Shown here: positions 44,045 through 56,025 of the stretch, piece after piece
Layout of the letters: the number at the start of each line of letters is the position of its first letter
Position numbering within the stretch: the stretch's first letter is position 1
DNA from: Isoetes taiwanensis
Taxonomy: Eukaryota; Streptophyta; Lycopodiopsida; Isoetales; Isoetaceae
Direction of reading: 5' to 3'
NCBI GenBank assembly: GCA_021234155.1
Contig: JAJEKV010000780.1
Location: 1-64,000, forward strand
Length of the DNA: 64,000 nt
Notes under the pieces: model-generated
What the model was told of the DNA's origin: nothing
Database searches by the model: none
What the model saw: only the letters and a program-made list of their open reading frames with translations
Program-made: the position numbers and the translations under genes

Positions 44045-46661
44045 GATTACCGAGAACATGACTGAGATTGAGAGCCTTTAGTTAATGCTATGTCCCCCCC
44101 ACATGTCAACAATGTATTTAGGAATCTAAATAGTCTTCAGTCTTTTGCCATTTGCATCCCATGCATAATGTATAGCATCTAACTTCTCATACCTTGATGG
44201 ATTTGATGGATTGGGTCGCCAATGTTTAGTTAAGCAACATATATAGTCACGACCAACAGGCATCCACCATGATACATAAATATGACCATAATTGGTAGAC
44301 TCTGAATCGAAGATGGCATCTTCTTCTGTATAGCCCAACTACGTTGGAGTTTCATCGTCTTCAGGTCAGACTAAAACAAACATACCTTTCGTAACATGTG
44401 CATGAGGATCGAACTCATCCATAGGTAACACTAGACGCCCATCTGCTGGCCCACAATAAGAAGGCAATACAAGCACTGCGGCTTCATCAACCTTTGGAGT
44501 AAAGACAGCTTGTAGAGGTTCTTGCCTTGTATGCAACCAAAAGTTATCATTTTGAGGTCGTTCTGGAGATACATCTTCCAAACATAAAAGAATCTCGGTC
44601 CAATAATCCTTAGTTGCTTTGTACTGTTGTGCAGAAGGAGTTCCATAATGCTATGTACTTGCTGATGCTGTTTGCCAGGCCAGGGAGATCTTTTGATTTC
44701 TTCCTTAGAGGGATATTTTTAGGCACCCCTATTGGTAACGTTGGCTCACCATTTTCATCCTCCTTCCACATTATTATTCCTTTTTTTGGAATCCACTCTT
44801 TATGGGTTGGCCGCATCTTATATTGCATAATGGGCCATTTCCCATCCATTTCAAATCGGAATAGTAATGGGTCGGTATGGCCTGTTAGACATTGACCTTT
44901 ATCAAGGATATATCCCTTGACAAAGCCTTTCCAATCTTGAACCTCATCCACAAAATATGGAATAGGAGTCTTTGCATTGCACTTGCTAAACAAGTAAAGC
45001 AACTCAGGCAAAGTTAGAGCATGCGATGAACTCATTAACGTCAAAAAGTTCCCAAACAATGCATCGATATCGTCATGAGTGTGCTCAACCATCATGAAGC
45101 CAACCTGAATCTCATCGAATACCTTAAGCCATGTCAAATAAGAGAGGTAGGATAACACATATCTATTTTTATTTTGACCTAATGCATTATCCAACTGCAA
45201 GTAGAGATTTCGAGGAAGAGGATTGAAGCCTTCTAAGTTGGCACTAGAAGATGAAGGCATCATCTCTTATGTCTGCACTAGCTTATGTTGCAGTGGTCAA
45301 GTGTCTTTTATGGCTTGCATCAATTTGCAATCTGTAGTTCTGCTTCCACACAGATCACCACACTCGTCTTCGTCCGGCAACTCAAGATAGTGTAGGATCC
45401 TAGAAAGTGATCCAACATGAAAGTTTGAGTCATCTTTCCAAAGATCAAGAGAGAAATGACCATAAGCCCGTCCACTATGACCATGTGTCAATGCACCCAT
45501 CAAGCTGCTCTTTAAGTGATCCCCTCTCCAAACAGACTTTACGAGATGATGATTTCCTGGTGTGAGTGTTTTGACCTGATCCATCTTGTCATATATTATG
45601 CAAAGGTGACTTTCTGGTGCGATGTGATAATGCACGCCAATGCCAATATTGACTCCTACAGGAACGTTGTTTCAACATATGTGCCCCCCGTTGAATTGAG
45701 AGGTTGCGCCTCTCCCTTATATCTTTTGTTCTTTCCAATTTTTACTGATGACAACACATATGTTACGCTTACAGAATGCTGTAATTTTTGCTATGCTGAC
45801 ATCTGGAAATTCTTTCTTCCAAATATTATAAAAAGAGGGCAAGTTTACACTCGTTCCTGTCAATTCTTCCACCACGGCACCCGCTTCCTTATGTATGCTC
45901 TTTTTATTAAAGATGGAAGGAAGTTTGCGAATATTCTCCCTTATATCATCCTTTCCTTTTTTGCTTCTATGTGGAATGCTCTCCGTATTTTCACTAATGA
46001 AGGTATCAAGCGCACTTTCTGTCGCTAGTGTCATAGATCTAAGCTTCTTAGAGCATGTATTACCATGCTCTGCCCGTTTTCCACCTAACTCGAACCTCTT
46101 CCTCCAATTATAAAATGTAGATTGAGCAACTCCTAAAGCCACGCGCCATTCGAATTGACAGCATTCCACTCCAAAGACCACTACTTTTGCCTCCGACTGG
46201 CCTGTATAAGTTACACTCAACACATCAAAAACAAGCGTAATCTTTGCACTGCTTGATTGAGAATAAAATTCTTTTCTTAAGGCACATACTTGTTCTCGAC
46301 TTAGTTTTTTTATACAATCTTCCTTGCAACATGTTGATTTTAGACCACTCTTTATTGACTTGGAAGCACACGTCCTCTCCTCCTTGCTATTCCCCTTTGG
46401 TTCCCTCCTGACCCTCTTCACATATGTATATTTCCTTTTCCTCTTGAATTGCTTCTCAACATCAGCTTCCAGACATTCACCTTCTAAGTCATCCACTTCA
46501 AGTGCAGCTCGGGCTTGTAAATGTTGTGAAATTGTCCTACCATCACTAAGCAAAACATCACAACTCTTCCAAGATATTAGACTTAAAGTAGGAGGCCTCT
46601 CTGCACAAGCATGACATGATCTCATATTTTGGTTCCTAGGTGGATCCATTATCTTACCCAC
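44045..46661 (-). pseudogene. Transposase-like (DUF7869-type) gene, copy 2, near full length
   Basis: Minus-strand order: N-terminal part 46661-45717 (314 codons) with a Cys cluster (CHACAERPP; CCKEDC then RKEFYSQ), a helix-turn-helix-like STFYNWRKRFELGG and SFYNIWKKEFPDVSI. Then 45635-45297 with IIYDKMDQVKTLTP and WKDDSNFHVGSLSRIL; then 45263-44610 with NLYLQLDNALGQNKNRYVL and HTHDDIDALFG; then the C-terminus with WRPNPSNPSRYEKLDAI to about 44045. The D-x-MDQ, QLDN and HTHDDID motifs are spaced like the acidic triad of an RNase H-fold DDE transposase (inference). Stops or shifts lie near 45700, 45280, 44600 and 44340. One change is GHTHDD to EHTHDD. Confidence 0.65.
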
Positions 46662-46747
46662 TGTAAGCTAGACCTTTGATACCCCCAAGAACTCATCGCC
46701 TATAGCATCTTGAGGATCACTAAAGACTATGTTTTGCGTCCGAATAT

Positions 46748-47179
46748 TTAGACCCGATGCAGGAATGAAGAATGTAAACCAACTAGATCTGTTCTGGAAT
46801 AGTTGACTGCCTCAACTTCAGGCTTGAATATCTTGAGGCCAAGACGGGCATCTAGTTTCTCCCCAGCTCCAATCTCCTCTACTATCTTATCATCCTCGGC
46901 TGTAGTTGCTTGATTCACCAAAGTGGGTAGTGAACCCGATGTCCGGGCGGGCTCTTGTGATGGTGAGCTGTTAGATGAATCCTCCCGAAGATGGCAAATG
47001 AAGGGATGTTCCCCTGAAGACGTATCTTCACTTGAGGGACACTCAACAGGTTTTACATCCCTTGTTGGCCACTCAATAAATGTTTCTACTGCTTCTCCAA
47101 TGTTATCTGCCCTCCCGCAAGGGATTGGCAGGTCAGTGGCGGGAACCACAGACTCTGTCCCTTCTATTGCCACATTCAT
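46748..47179 (-). CDS. Unrecognised 143-codon ORF upstream of the transposase-like gene
   Basis: The frame is Ser/Glu/Pro-rich and looks disordered (SSEDTSSGEHPFICHLREDS), ending 87 bases before the first Met of the transposase-like gene on the same strand. It may be its N-terminal extension, separated by an intron or a stop, or an independent short ORF. Confidence 0.35.
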   Translation of the reverse strand: MNVAIEGTESVVPATDLPIPCGRADNIGEAVETFIEWPTRDVKPVECPSSEDTSSGEHPFICHLREDSSNSSPSQEPARTSGSLPTLVNQATTAEDDKIVEEIGAGEKLDARLGLKIFKPEVEAVNYSRTDLVGLHSSFLHRV

Positions 47180-48349
47180 ATAGGGTGCACATCATTGCCA
47201 TGAATAGTTGTTCTTTCAAAAGGTGGCCCCTAGCAACAATTGTCCCCCAACGAGCAAAGTTGTATAGAGGAAACTGGAACTTGCATTTAACAAAAAACGG
47301 AACAACATATCAAATGCAAGGAAAATGCCAAAACAATAGACAAAAATGGCACCATATTATAGAATTTTTTGTCTTTTCTGGGACTTTTTGGAAGGTAAAG
47401 GTGCCATGGCACCATTTACACCTCTACAATTATGTATTGGCAACTAAAAGGTGCCATTTACAGATAGTTGCTTCAGTTGACATCCCAGGGTGGGAACATC
47501 AGCCACCAAATGGCGCCATAGCGCCATTTACACCCATGTTGTGGCTGTTGACCACCAATTGGTGCCATTTGCTTCTAAATGGCTGTTTGAATCATAAAGG
47601 CGCCATGGCGCCATTTAGCCACCAACATAGTGGCATGAGCATTTTTTTAGAGAAAATTTTTGAGGTGTCTATGTTATGCATTCTTGCTCATATTGGTAAA
47701 CGTGTGCCAATAGGAGCAGGTATGAATAACAAGGGACCCCCATTAACATCCTCTAAATGCAAAACTGCCATAAGACCCAATATTGGTATAAATTGCGCCA
47801 TCGCGCCATTGAAGGATATGAATGAGGTGCCTATGTTATGCATTCTTATTCATATTGATAAGTACGTGTCAATATGAGCAGGTATGCATAACAACAGCAC
47901 CCCATTAACATTCCACACAAACGGCACCTTGGCACAATTTAGCAGCAATAGCAAAAGCCTGGTAATTTTTGGCTTCAGGTGAACAACATGCAGCCAGGTC
48001 ATGAAATGTTAAGATTCGGAATAGATTTTTGAGACAAGACAGACAACAAAATCCCTAATTGTAGTGGACTTACTTGATGTTGCTCAGGTCCATTTCAATG
48101 CAAACTGCTGAAGCAAAAGATTGGAACGGCTCCAAATAATTCCAACTAAAAATGCTGCTCTAAACTACTTACTAGAATCACTGGGTGCTCAAAGATCCGA
48201 TCTTGCTAGCGCCTTCCAGTGAGTATTTGCCGAACAGCACGCATATGCCTTACAAAAAGATCTATCAAAGTGCCTGAAAAGATGAGCGCGCAAGCGAGCG
48301 ACAGTCAATGCAACAATGCAGAGATGAAGAAGGATGGAATTCAAATTTG

Positions 48350-48445
48350 GATGGGCAGACATTTTAAATTCAAAAATTGGGTGGGCGGGCTTTTAAAATT
48401 CAAAAATTGGGCGGGCTTTTGAAATTCAAAATTTGGGCGAGCAGG
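48350..48445. repeat. Short tandem repeat, about 28-base unit
   Basis: Three copies of 'aaattcaaaaattgggtggg' with 'cgggcttttg' linkers. Confidence 0.6.
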
Positions 48446-48593
48446 CGGGCGGAAGATCCAAGCTTGGCGGAAGGATGCTGGCTGGGCTATCAGCTGGGTG
48501 GAGATCGACTGTTAGTATTTATTGGAGATCACGTCATTTGAAATCACACAGGCCAGCTTCCAGATGCCAGCGCCTTCTCCTAGCCACCAGCAC

Positions 48594-49010
48594 TGTAACG
48601 GACCCATGGGAGACCGCTCGAGTAGATCTTGGTGTTACGTTCCCGAGACACCGGCATAAATGGGTAGAAGCGACTACTCATAAACATCTAAACGGTTTTG
48701 CCCAGTTGGTTAAGGGCATGTCGGTTAGGAACGTTACATTTGGTATCGAGGTGGGGCTCGAGTTCGAAGTCTCCATGGGGGGCAAGTATGACCGAATCCG
48801 GATTGACGTGAGGGTCATGACTTAGTTTGTGATGCTCGAGGGCGAGCATATATAGTCTAGTGGGAGAGATTGTAATGGACCCATGGGAGACCGTTCGAGT
48901 AATCTTGGTGTTACGTTCAGAGACACCGCATAAATGGGTAGAAGCGACTACTCATAAACGTCTAGGCGGTTTTTTTCCGGTTGGTTAAGGGCATGGTTAG
49001 GAATGTTACA
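48594..49010 (+). mobile_element. TRIM-like miniature LTR retroelement, 417 bp
   Basis: Two direct terminal repeats, 48594-48738 (145 bp, TGTAACG to CGTTACA) and 48871-49010 (140 bp), surround 132 bases. Two bases after the first repeat is TGGTATCGAG (48741-48750), close to an initiator tRNA-Met primer site. Just before the second repeat is the purine run AGTGGGAGAGA. Flanks AGCAC / AGCGC are a near-match for a 5-bp target duplication. No coding sequence. The repeat ends and the interior also contain Pol III-like A and B boxes. Confidence 0.75.
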
Positions 49011-49634
49011 AGCGCCAAAGCACCCAGCCGCCAGTGCCCGAAGCCATTTGATCCAGTTCCTTTTAGGAAGTGTTTTCACCCAGCGCCCAGCCGCCAGGGT
49101 CCAACGCCTTCCACTTGCAGTTTTTTCTTGCCTTGCCGACTTCCACATTCATTCTCTCTCTAGAACCCAAAGTTCGAGGCAAAAATGGAGGCTACAAGAG
49201 ATCCAAGCCGGAGCCCTTTAAGGCTCAGGTATATTTTTTTTGTTTTGATCTCAAGCTAGGCAGCTCTAGGTGCAAATGGCGTTACTCGCTTATAATGCCT
49301 CCTAAGTGATGCATACTTGGTTCAGGCAATGTGGGGAAGGCAAATGGTGTCGCAGTGCCATTTAGCCCAATCATGTTAGTTTCACAATAGAATACAAACA
49401 TGCTCAACTCAGAAGTAATTTGCAAATAGAAATAAACAAAACAACAATCCAACTCTGGAGATAGAAATGGCGTCATGGCGCCAGGCTGGCACCACGATGC
49501 CATTTCACATCGAATGGCTCATGGCGCCATTTCCATCTCCAGATCCGTATTGTTTTGCTTCTCATCATGTCCCATCATTGTACTGGGCACGGCAATGCAG
49601 CTCACACTCTGCAAATGGTACCGCGGTGCCATTT

Positions 49635-49747
49635 GCATCAAGAGAGCAACACAAGTCTGGCAACCAAAAGGCAGGCTGCCTCCTACATGGTTGCTCATGA
49701 GGCAGCCTGCCTTCTGGTTGCCGAACTTGTGTTGGCCCTCTCGATGC
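49635..49747. repeat. Long foldback (48-bp arms, 16-base loop)
   Basis: Arm 49635-49682 is complementary to 49699-49747 with few mismatches and a two-base bulge (gcaggctgcctc / gaggcagcctgc at the loop end). It lies between two of the GC palindromes. A transcript would form a hairpin of precursor-RNA size; a MITE-like foldback is the alternative. Confidence 0.7.
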
Positions 49748-49869
49748 CATTTGCATTGTGATAGCTGCATGTCGGGTGTCTACTACTTGCATAGAACTGG
49801 ACGTCTCAAAAATTAGCAATGCAGCTCACGTTATGCAAATGGTGCCGCGGCGCCATTTGCATCGTGAGG

Positions 49870-51600
49870 GCCAGCACAAGCAGTGTAGTCACGTTCGTAG
49901 CATACCGTACTCGTACAGTACGACTTCTAACGTACTGTACCTTTTTCGTACCTTCCAAGTTTTACGTACTTTGTGTACGTTTTTCATGAGTTGTTATATT
50001 TGGCGTACAGTACGTAAAGTACGTTGTGTACATACATTACATAAAGTACTTTTCATTTCATTTTGTATTTCCAGTTTTTTGTAGAACCACAATATTTGAA
50101 GAAACAGATCCTATTGTTTAAATTTGGTTTTTCCGGGGTTCCGAAAATTTTTTGAATTTTTTTTCAGGTTAGGTTTGGGGTTTTTTTATTGCCGATAAAA
50201 TTTTCCGGTGGTCTAAAAATGCGAAACAAAGAATTAGGGGTCCGATGATGGGTATGATTTTGGAGAGGTTTATGTTTTGGGGAGCCGGATTGTAGATGTC
50301 CCGGGAGATGGTGGCGGGTGGCATGCACATGCATTTGCCGTGTATAAAAGGAGGATGGACGAAATGGAGGATGTTTATGCTAGCTCATCTTATCTGGTCG
50401 ATTTGATGTAGATGGGGTTTTACGAGTGGCCCTTGATCCGAAAAAATATATTAGCGACTCCCTCATTCATTTGGAAGATCTTATATTTTGAGCAAAGATA
50501 TGTTGCGATTTCTTATTGCATCGGTGTAAATATTGTTGCTCCTTGATGAGGTTAATTGATTCTTCTTCTACCGGGCCGCTTATACTATAAGATTTAAGTT
50601 TTTTATCTTCTATTGTGCAAGTGGATGCACTTCACGGTAAAAGCTTAGTTTTGGCATCGGATCATACGTTGCGGAAGCATAAGTCCAAGTTTAGTTTATT
50701 GATTCCTTTTCATTTTTATTTATTCGCAGATGGTTGTGCAGTTATGGTTTCTTTGGATCAATAGCAAAACTCTAATGCATTTCTCAAACAATCCAAACTG
50801 TTGTTTAAGATAAAGTGTAAATTCCTTTGGCCATTGGATCAGCAAGAATATAGACTTTTCTTTCCAGCTTTACAACAAATTTGGAGTGTTTTCATGTGAA
50901 GCAAGAGCACGTAATTGAAACATTATTTCATCGATATGAACTTGGCGCAAGAAGGCCCCTGCCCTATAAATCTTGTGCTTACTCCAACAAAATGGTATTT
51001 CAATCCTTTCCTTTCCAAGTAAGATTATGTTTCCATGTTTGTTGTTCCTATAGTGTTAGGTTGTGGTGAAGCATTTTCCCAAGAAACAATTTGTCCTTGG
51101 CTCTTTAAGCTGTTCTAGGATGCTTACGTTTGAGAATTTTTTGTTTGGTGTTTTTTGCAAGAACTAAGGCCCTTATTTGTATCTTTCAATCCCTTTATAT
51201 CCATTTGAATCTTGATCCGGAGGGAGAATAAAAGTGGGAATACAAACTTTTGTTCTATCGATAGCGATTTACTATGAAGGAGCATTGTAAATTGCGAGGT
51301 TGGAACTCCTTTGCGGTCAAAAGCTTTTGTCCGTCTCATAGGCTAGCACAAAAAGTATTTCATAAGTTTTATGTTATTTGTTATTGTCCCATTTTTTGCT
51401 TGAATATATTATTGTCTTTGTTACCTATTAGCAAAATCAAAGCAAGCATTGATACTTTATAGTTGCAATCAATTTTATTGTTGCGCATTATAGTAGTGTA
51501 GCTTCATTTAGTGGTTAGACTATTGCGAGACACCATAGCTTCAAGCTATCGCGGGGCATAGATTGCAAAAAAGGCTAACACACAATATTCTAGATGTTTC
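49870..51600. other. No supportable gene
   Basis: 49900-50040 is dense in short GTAC-containing motifs (cgtactgtac, gtacgttgtgtac). Around 50280-50420 the plus strand reads SRIVDVPGDGGGWHAHAFAV and similar protein-like sequence for about 45 codons, without recognised domain or continuation. Confidence 0.25.
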
Positions 51601-51630
51601 GATATTCAAAGTATAGTGAGTTTTAAGGTG

Positions 51631-51940
51631 TCAGGTTAGCAAAACAGAATTCCTCAAATGATGTATTTGATGTAATGGTCAAAATCTTTGCCATGAATTT
51701 TCGTGTCAGGTTAGCAAAAACAGGGAATTCCTCAAATGATGTATTTGATGTAATGGTCAAAATGCTGCCATGAATTTATGGGATTCGAGTTAGCAAAGCA
51801 GAATTCCTCAAATGATGTATTTGATGTAATGGTCAAAATCTTGCCATGAATTTTCCGTGTCGTGGTAGTTAGCAAAGCGAATTCCTCAAATGATGTATTT
51901 GATGTAATGGTCAAAATCTTGCCATGAATTTATGGGATCT
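51631..51940. repeat. Tandem repeat, about 76-base unit, four copies
   Basis: Each unit contains 'aattcctcaaatgatgtatt' and 'gtaatggtcaaaatc...gccatgaattt'; copies differ mainly at the junctions. Confidence 0.8.
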
Positions 51941-53901
51941 GTCGATTAGGAAATTATGCTCACTCATTTTATTCTTGCTATCTACTTGATTCAGCTCTGT
52001 TTTTTCTTTCCAACAGGCAACAAATAGCAAAGAGCTAGAGGGCGATAAAACCGAGGAAGAGGTATGCAAGTAAGTAATGGGTATGCCATCATTTTGGCGG
52101 AACTTTATGTGATGTATATAAATAAATATAATAGGTCCGGATTAATCATTTTCCCCAAGAGGACATTTGTAAGAATGGATGGTCATATCTACCACGGACT
52201 ATGTTGTTCCACCCACATATGACTCTTTTAGGAAACATAAGCCGGGTGCTTCACTTGCGTTTGTTTCAATCCGGTTGTTGTTTACATGCAATCTTTGCTT
52301 TAGTTTGAGTTAGTATCTTAGTCCACTCTGTTTTATTACGGCTCATTGTGTGGGCGCCAACAAAGGAAAAGGGCAATAATCCCATGAAGAGTGCCCTTAA
52401 GGATACCGTAATCACGGGTAATTTACACAATATTACATTGTTAAAAATTAGCTAGATAATGAGCCGTTTAATGCGGCTCTATACTAAATGGAACTTAAGT
52501 TTGATCATTTGCTAGACCTTAAACTACACTTTGGATCCTAAACAACACTTTGTTTTGAGATACCATGTTGCGAACATCTGTTTCAGACAAAGCAAATTGC
52601 ACTTTGTTTGCAAACCATGTTCTTGGGGGCATCTATTTCCATTAAAGACCTTTCGTAAGTAAATAGTGAAACCACCGTACAAGCTTTTGCCCAACTTTAC
52701 TTGGAAGCATTGATTCTGTATCTTGGATTATCTGCGGGCATTTGCCAAGGTCATCTATAGCATTGAACTTAGTCTTTTCTTTGCTTGGATGGCGGGGAGC
52801 CACCGCCATTTATTTTCAGATGTGCATCTTCATAATTTTGATCTTTATATAATGCAATAGTTTCAATTTCTCTACCAGAATCTTACATCTTGTTTGAAGA
52901 ATATGCAATGACGGTGTAATTTGAGACCACCGTAACTTGCAAGGATTTGGCTTTTGGATATTAAGTAGGCCGATAAAGCATTAAACTGTAAGTACATGGC
53001 CGCGATAATTCTTTGATTACCACAAGGAGATATATCGTTCCATTATGAGGTACCTGCAATATTTATAGGGTCATCATTCAAAATAATTGTATAGTTTTGG
53101 AGATGGTTACATGTAAGGTCACTTATTGCTTAGGCTACATGTTTTCCATTTTACGATTTCTCCATTTTTTGAGTTCTTATGATCAAGCTCTAGCATTCTT
53201 GGTTCAATTATTGAAAGCTTCAAGCTCTAGCATTCTTGACCAATTACTTCCTTGAGCAGGAAGGTTCAAGCTCGGTAATCTTGATCCATTTGCCGTTGAG
53301 CCTTTCCTTCTTGGAAACAGAGCAAAAGGAAAAAGAATAATGCTGCATATTTGGCTCAAGATTTAAGTATAGACAAGTTTATAAGCAGATTATTGATAAT
53401 GTTGAACCTCATGTTCAAGTAGCTCTTCAACAACTTAATGTAGCTATGGATCTTTGGCATGCTTGCTGTTATGATGTGTTCTGTTGCCTCAAGCTCGGTA
53501 ACTTATGTCCAATGTTAATCATCATCATCCTAATCAAGGGTTTAACTCAATATTCATAGGCTGATTTGTTGGCGTTGGTAAAAAAGCATTGAATCCTTCA
53601 ATGCCAAGAAATCTAATGTGAATTTGGGCACCATTTAAAAGCGATCATCATCGAAACAAGAGAGATTTTGCTCTCTAATTCGTAAGTGCATTGGCAAACT
53701 TGCTAGCTAATTTATTGATACTACAAGAAGATATATCATCTTTCCATTATGAGGTCCATGTTGAATAATGTTTTGGTAAAATACTTTATTTGCATAATGT
53801 TATATCCTAAATATTAATGTTATTAAATGTCAAAATATGAAGGCAAGAGCAATTTTAAGCTAAGCATGTAGTAAATGACAAGATATGAATGATATAAAGG
53901 A

Positions 53902-54044
53902 AATAATGTCTATTTAATGAGAAAATCTCATGTGGTTAAACACATGATATCATTTGTCATAAAATGTCTCCTAATAATGTCTATTTAATGAGAAAATCTC
54001 ATGGTTGTTAAACACATGATATCATTTGTCATAAAATGCCTCCC
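53902..54044. repeat. 71-base tandem duplication
   Basis: Two near-identical units beginning 'aataatgtctatttaatgag' and ending in 'gtcataaaatg'. Confidence 0.75.
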
Positions 54045-54401
54045 GCTTCAATGTGCCTACTAAAATCACATGTTAATTTTGCATGACATTGGAAGGCTCC
54101 AACTATTATTGGATGAAAAAAATCATATCTTTTGCACAAGTAAAATTCCACAACTATAAATTCACATCTTGCTTAGATCCTATCCTACTACAAGCTGCTG
54201 AGGTGCAAATTTTATAAGACTTAAGTCATTTTATGCTATTTCCCTATACATTGTGTTGCCCTACCACACAATAGTTTTTTCGAAGCCGCTCCCCTTCTAG
54301 CATCGACCATCCATGCTAAGCTCAATATGATATGACATGGCGCACTCATTGATGGACCATAAAAAGAGAGTGTCTTTTGAATGTTTCTCGATGCCATCAA
54401 A

Positions 54402-54476
54402 GACAAATAGGGTTCTTTTATCCTATTGTCTAATAGTCACGACAAATAGAGTTCTTTTATCCTATTGTCTAATATT
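54402..54476. repeat. 39-base tandem duplication
   Basis: 'gacaaatagggttcttttat' followed by 'cctattgtctaata' occurs twice in a row. Confidence 0.7.
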
Positions 54477-55254
54477 GCAACTATTTTTGTTCACGTCAAC
54501 AAAATTGCAACCGTACTATAACTATAACTTTCAGGTGGTTGGATATAATACAAGTAGTACATACAAGCTTGCGTAGTGGTTCAATGATTTGTTAATGCAC
54601 ATCTTAACAAAATACATTATTAGCAAGGTAACTTCCAACCTTTTGTTTTTGTCTTCTTTTTAATTTGACCCATATATAGTTACAGAATCTCATTAAATTT
54701 TTGCAGGTGGAAGTGTCTGAGGAGAAAAAGCAAGAGCAGAATTCCAAGCAAAAGACACCTCCAAGACATTACGAAGCATATATGTGTCTTGCTATATGTG
54801 TCTTTGTAAAGCATGTTGTGGTCATAATGTCTTGAGACTTGGACATACTATCCCAATGCAAGGTGAGTTAAGTAAATTTGAAGGTATTACTCATCCAATG
54901 TGAGGCTGATATGTTTGTTGCAGGGTGTACCAATTTCTAGTTGAGCTGTTGGACACGCCATTGGAATGATGATTGATGTTGTAGAAGCACGATTCTTTGT
55001 AGTAATGAAATTTGAGGTTGACGGATCAATAGATCTTTACTTGTAATCACATGTTTGTATTATTGTAACCAAAGAGGTTATTCTTGTAACCTATTCTTTC
55101 ATTGACACTCTAATGTACATTGTTGTATACTATTGTATACAATAGACTTTTTCCGGCCGACTAGAGCAACACTACGGGTGGAGTTCAAATCTCGGAAAGA
55201 AATTGATGTATTCAAAGATTCATGACAATGTGGTGTTACATGTCGCGATAGATG

Positions 55255-55472
55255 TGGTGATGCAAATGGTGCATGTGGTGAATCATGTGGTGCATTTGGT
55301 GAATCATGTGGTGAATCATAGGTGGCATGTTGGGGCTTACGTGGCATGTTGGAGCCTAGGTGGCATGTTTGAGCCACCTTGGCATGTTGGAACCCTAGAT
55401 GGCATGCTTTCGGGCCTATGTGGCATGCTTGACCCTTTCTTGTGGCATGTTGGAGCCTAGGTGGCATGCATG
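55255..55472. repeat. Minisatellite around gtggcatgttgg
   Basis: First about four units of 'gtggtgcatttggtgaatcat', then about eight units of 'gtggcatgttggagcctag'. The 141-codon minus-strand frame here (HATYDSPHDSPHAP... CHLG repeats) is a translation of the repeat. Confidence 0.8.
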
Positions 55473-56025
55473 CAAACGTCCCTTTCCTCTTCGCCTCATT
55501 CCCAAAATCGCATGGATGCCTCACGCATTTGCATCCTTTATTCCCAAAATTGAGTTTCTTATATTATTCCCAAACAAGGCAAGACAACAACATATTCAAA
55601 ATTTCGGATCATTTCCTAACACGTAAGAATGTGTTTCTATTCTTCATCGGACATGCTATCTTCATCGGATAAAACCTCGGGCAAGTTTTTCTAGAATATT
55701 TTCCTCATCTTTTGGTCTCAGGCATGGTAAATTCGAGCACCTTTCTTGATCTGCCGCATGGGAACTCGAATAGCACAAATTTGAGTAGAGAATACAAGTG
55801 ACTTTGGCTCGTTTGTCAACAACTCATACATCACCTTTGACCAGAGGCTTCTTTCTATAGTAAATGCCCTCCACAGCGGTTTCACCTCTCATAAACAAGT
55901 TTAATTGCTTGAAGTCATTTCAACTTCAAATTTTGGCTTGGTGCATAGCAACATCCAAAATCTGAGAATCCTCCTCGTTCCCTTTAGGTGCGGCAAGCGC
56001 AAAATTTGTCTCCTTCTCTAAGTGC

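Larger units (their letters stand above)
47397..49862. repeat. Dispersed array of GC-rich palindromes (AAATGGNGCC...GGCNCCATTT)
   Basis: At least nine 21-26 base palindromes share one design: AAATGG, then a GCC/GGC core, then CCATTT. Clear copies are at 47397-47417, 47508-47530, 47596-47616, 47790-47810, 47919-47940, 49342-49363, 49513-49531, 49611-49636 and 49835-49862, plus single half-sites (47448, 47560, 49274, 49745). Spacing is irregular, so it is not a tandem repeat. No protein-coding gene is convincing across 47200-49900. Confidence 0.75.
51950..54900. other. AT-rich DNA with possible isolated exons, no gene recognised
   Basis: Two short stretches look exon-like: 52017-52075 (caacag acceptor, ATNSKELEGDKTEEEV) and 54709-54830 (tttgcag acceptor, VEVSEEKKQEQNSKQKTPP), both charged. 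No family is recognised and the 2.6 kb between them is not coding. Confidence 0.25.

Noticed and set aside
50280-50420. VPGDG-containing frame as an OTU-type protease
   Set aside because: Only a four-residue resemblance; no catalytic Cys/His context follows.
51631-51940. CRISPR-like array (four spaced repeats); also 57560-58125
   Set aside because: Units are contiguous tandem repeats without unique spacers, in a plant nuclear context.
55099-55524. His/Pro-rich 141-codon protein
   Set aside because: The frame exists only because the minisatellite unit lacks stops in that phase.
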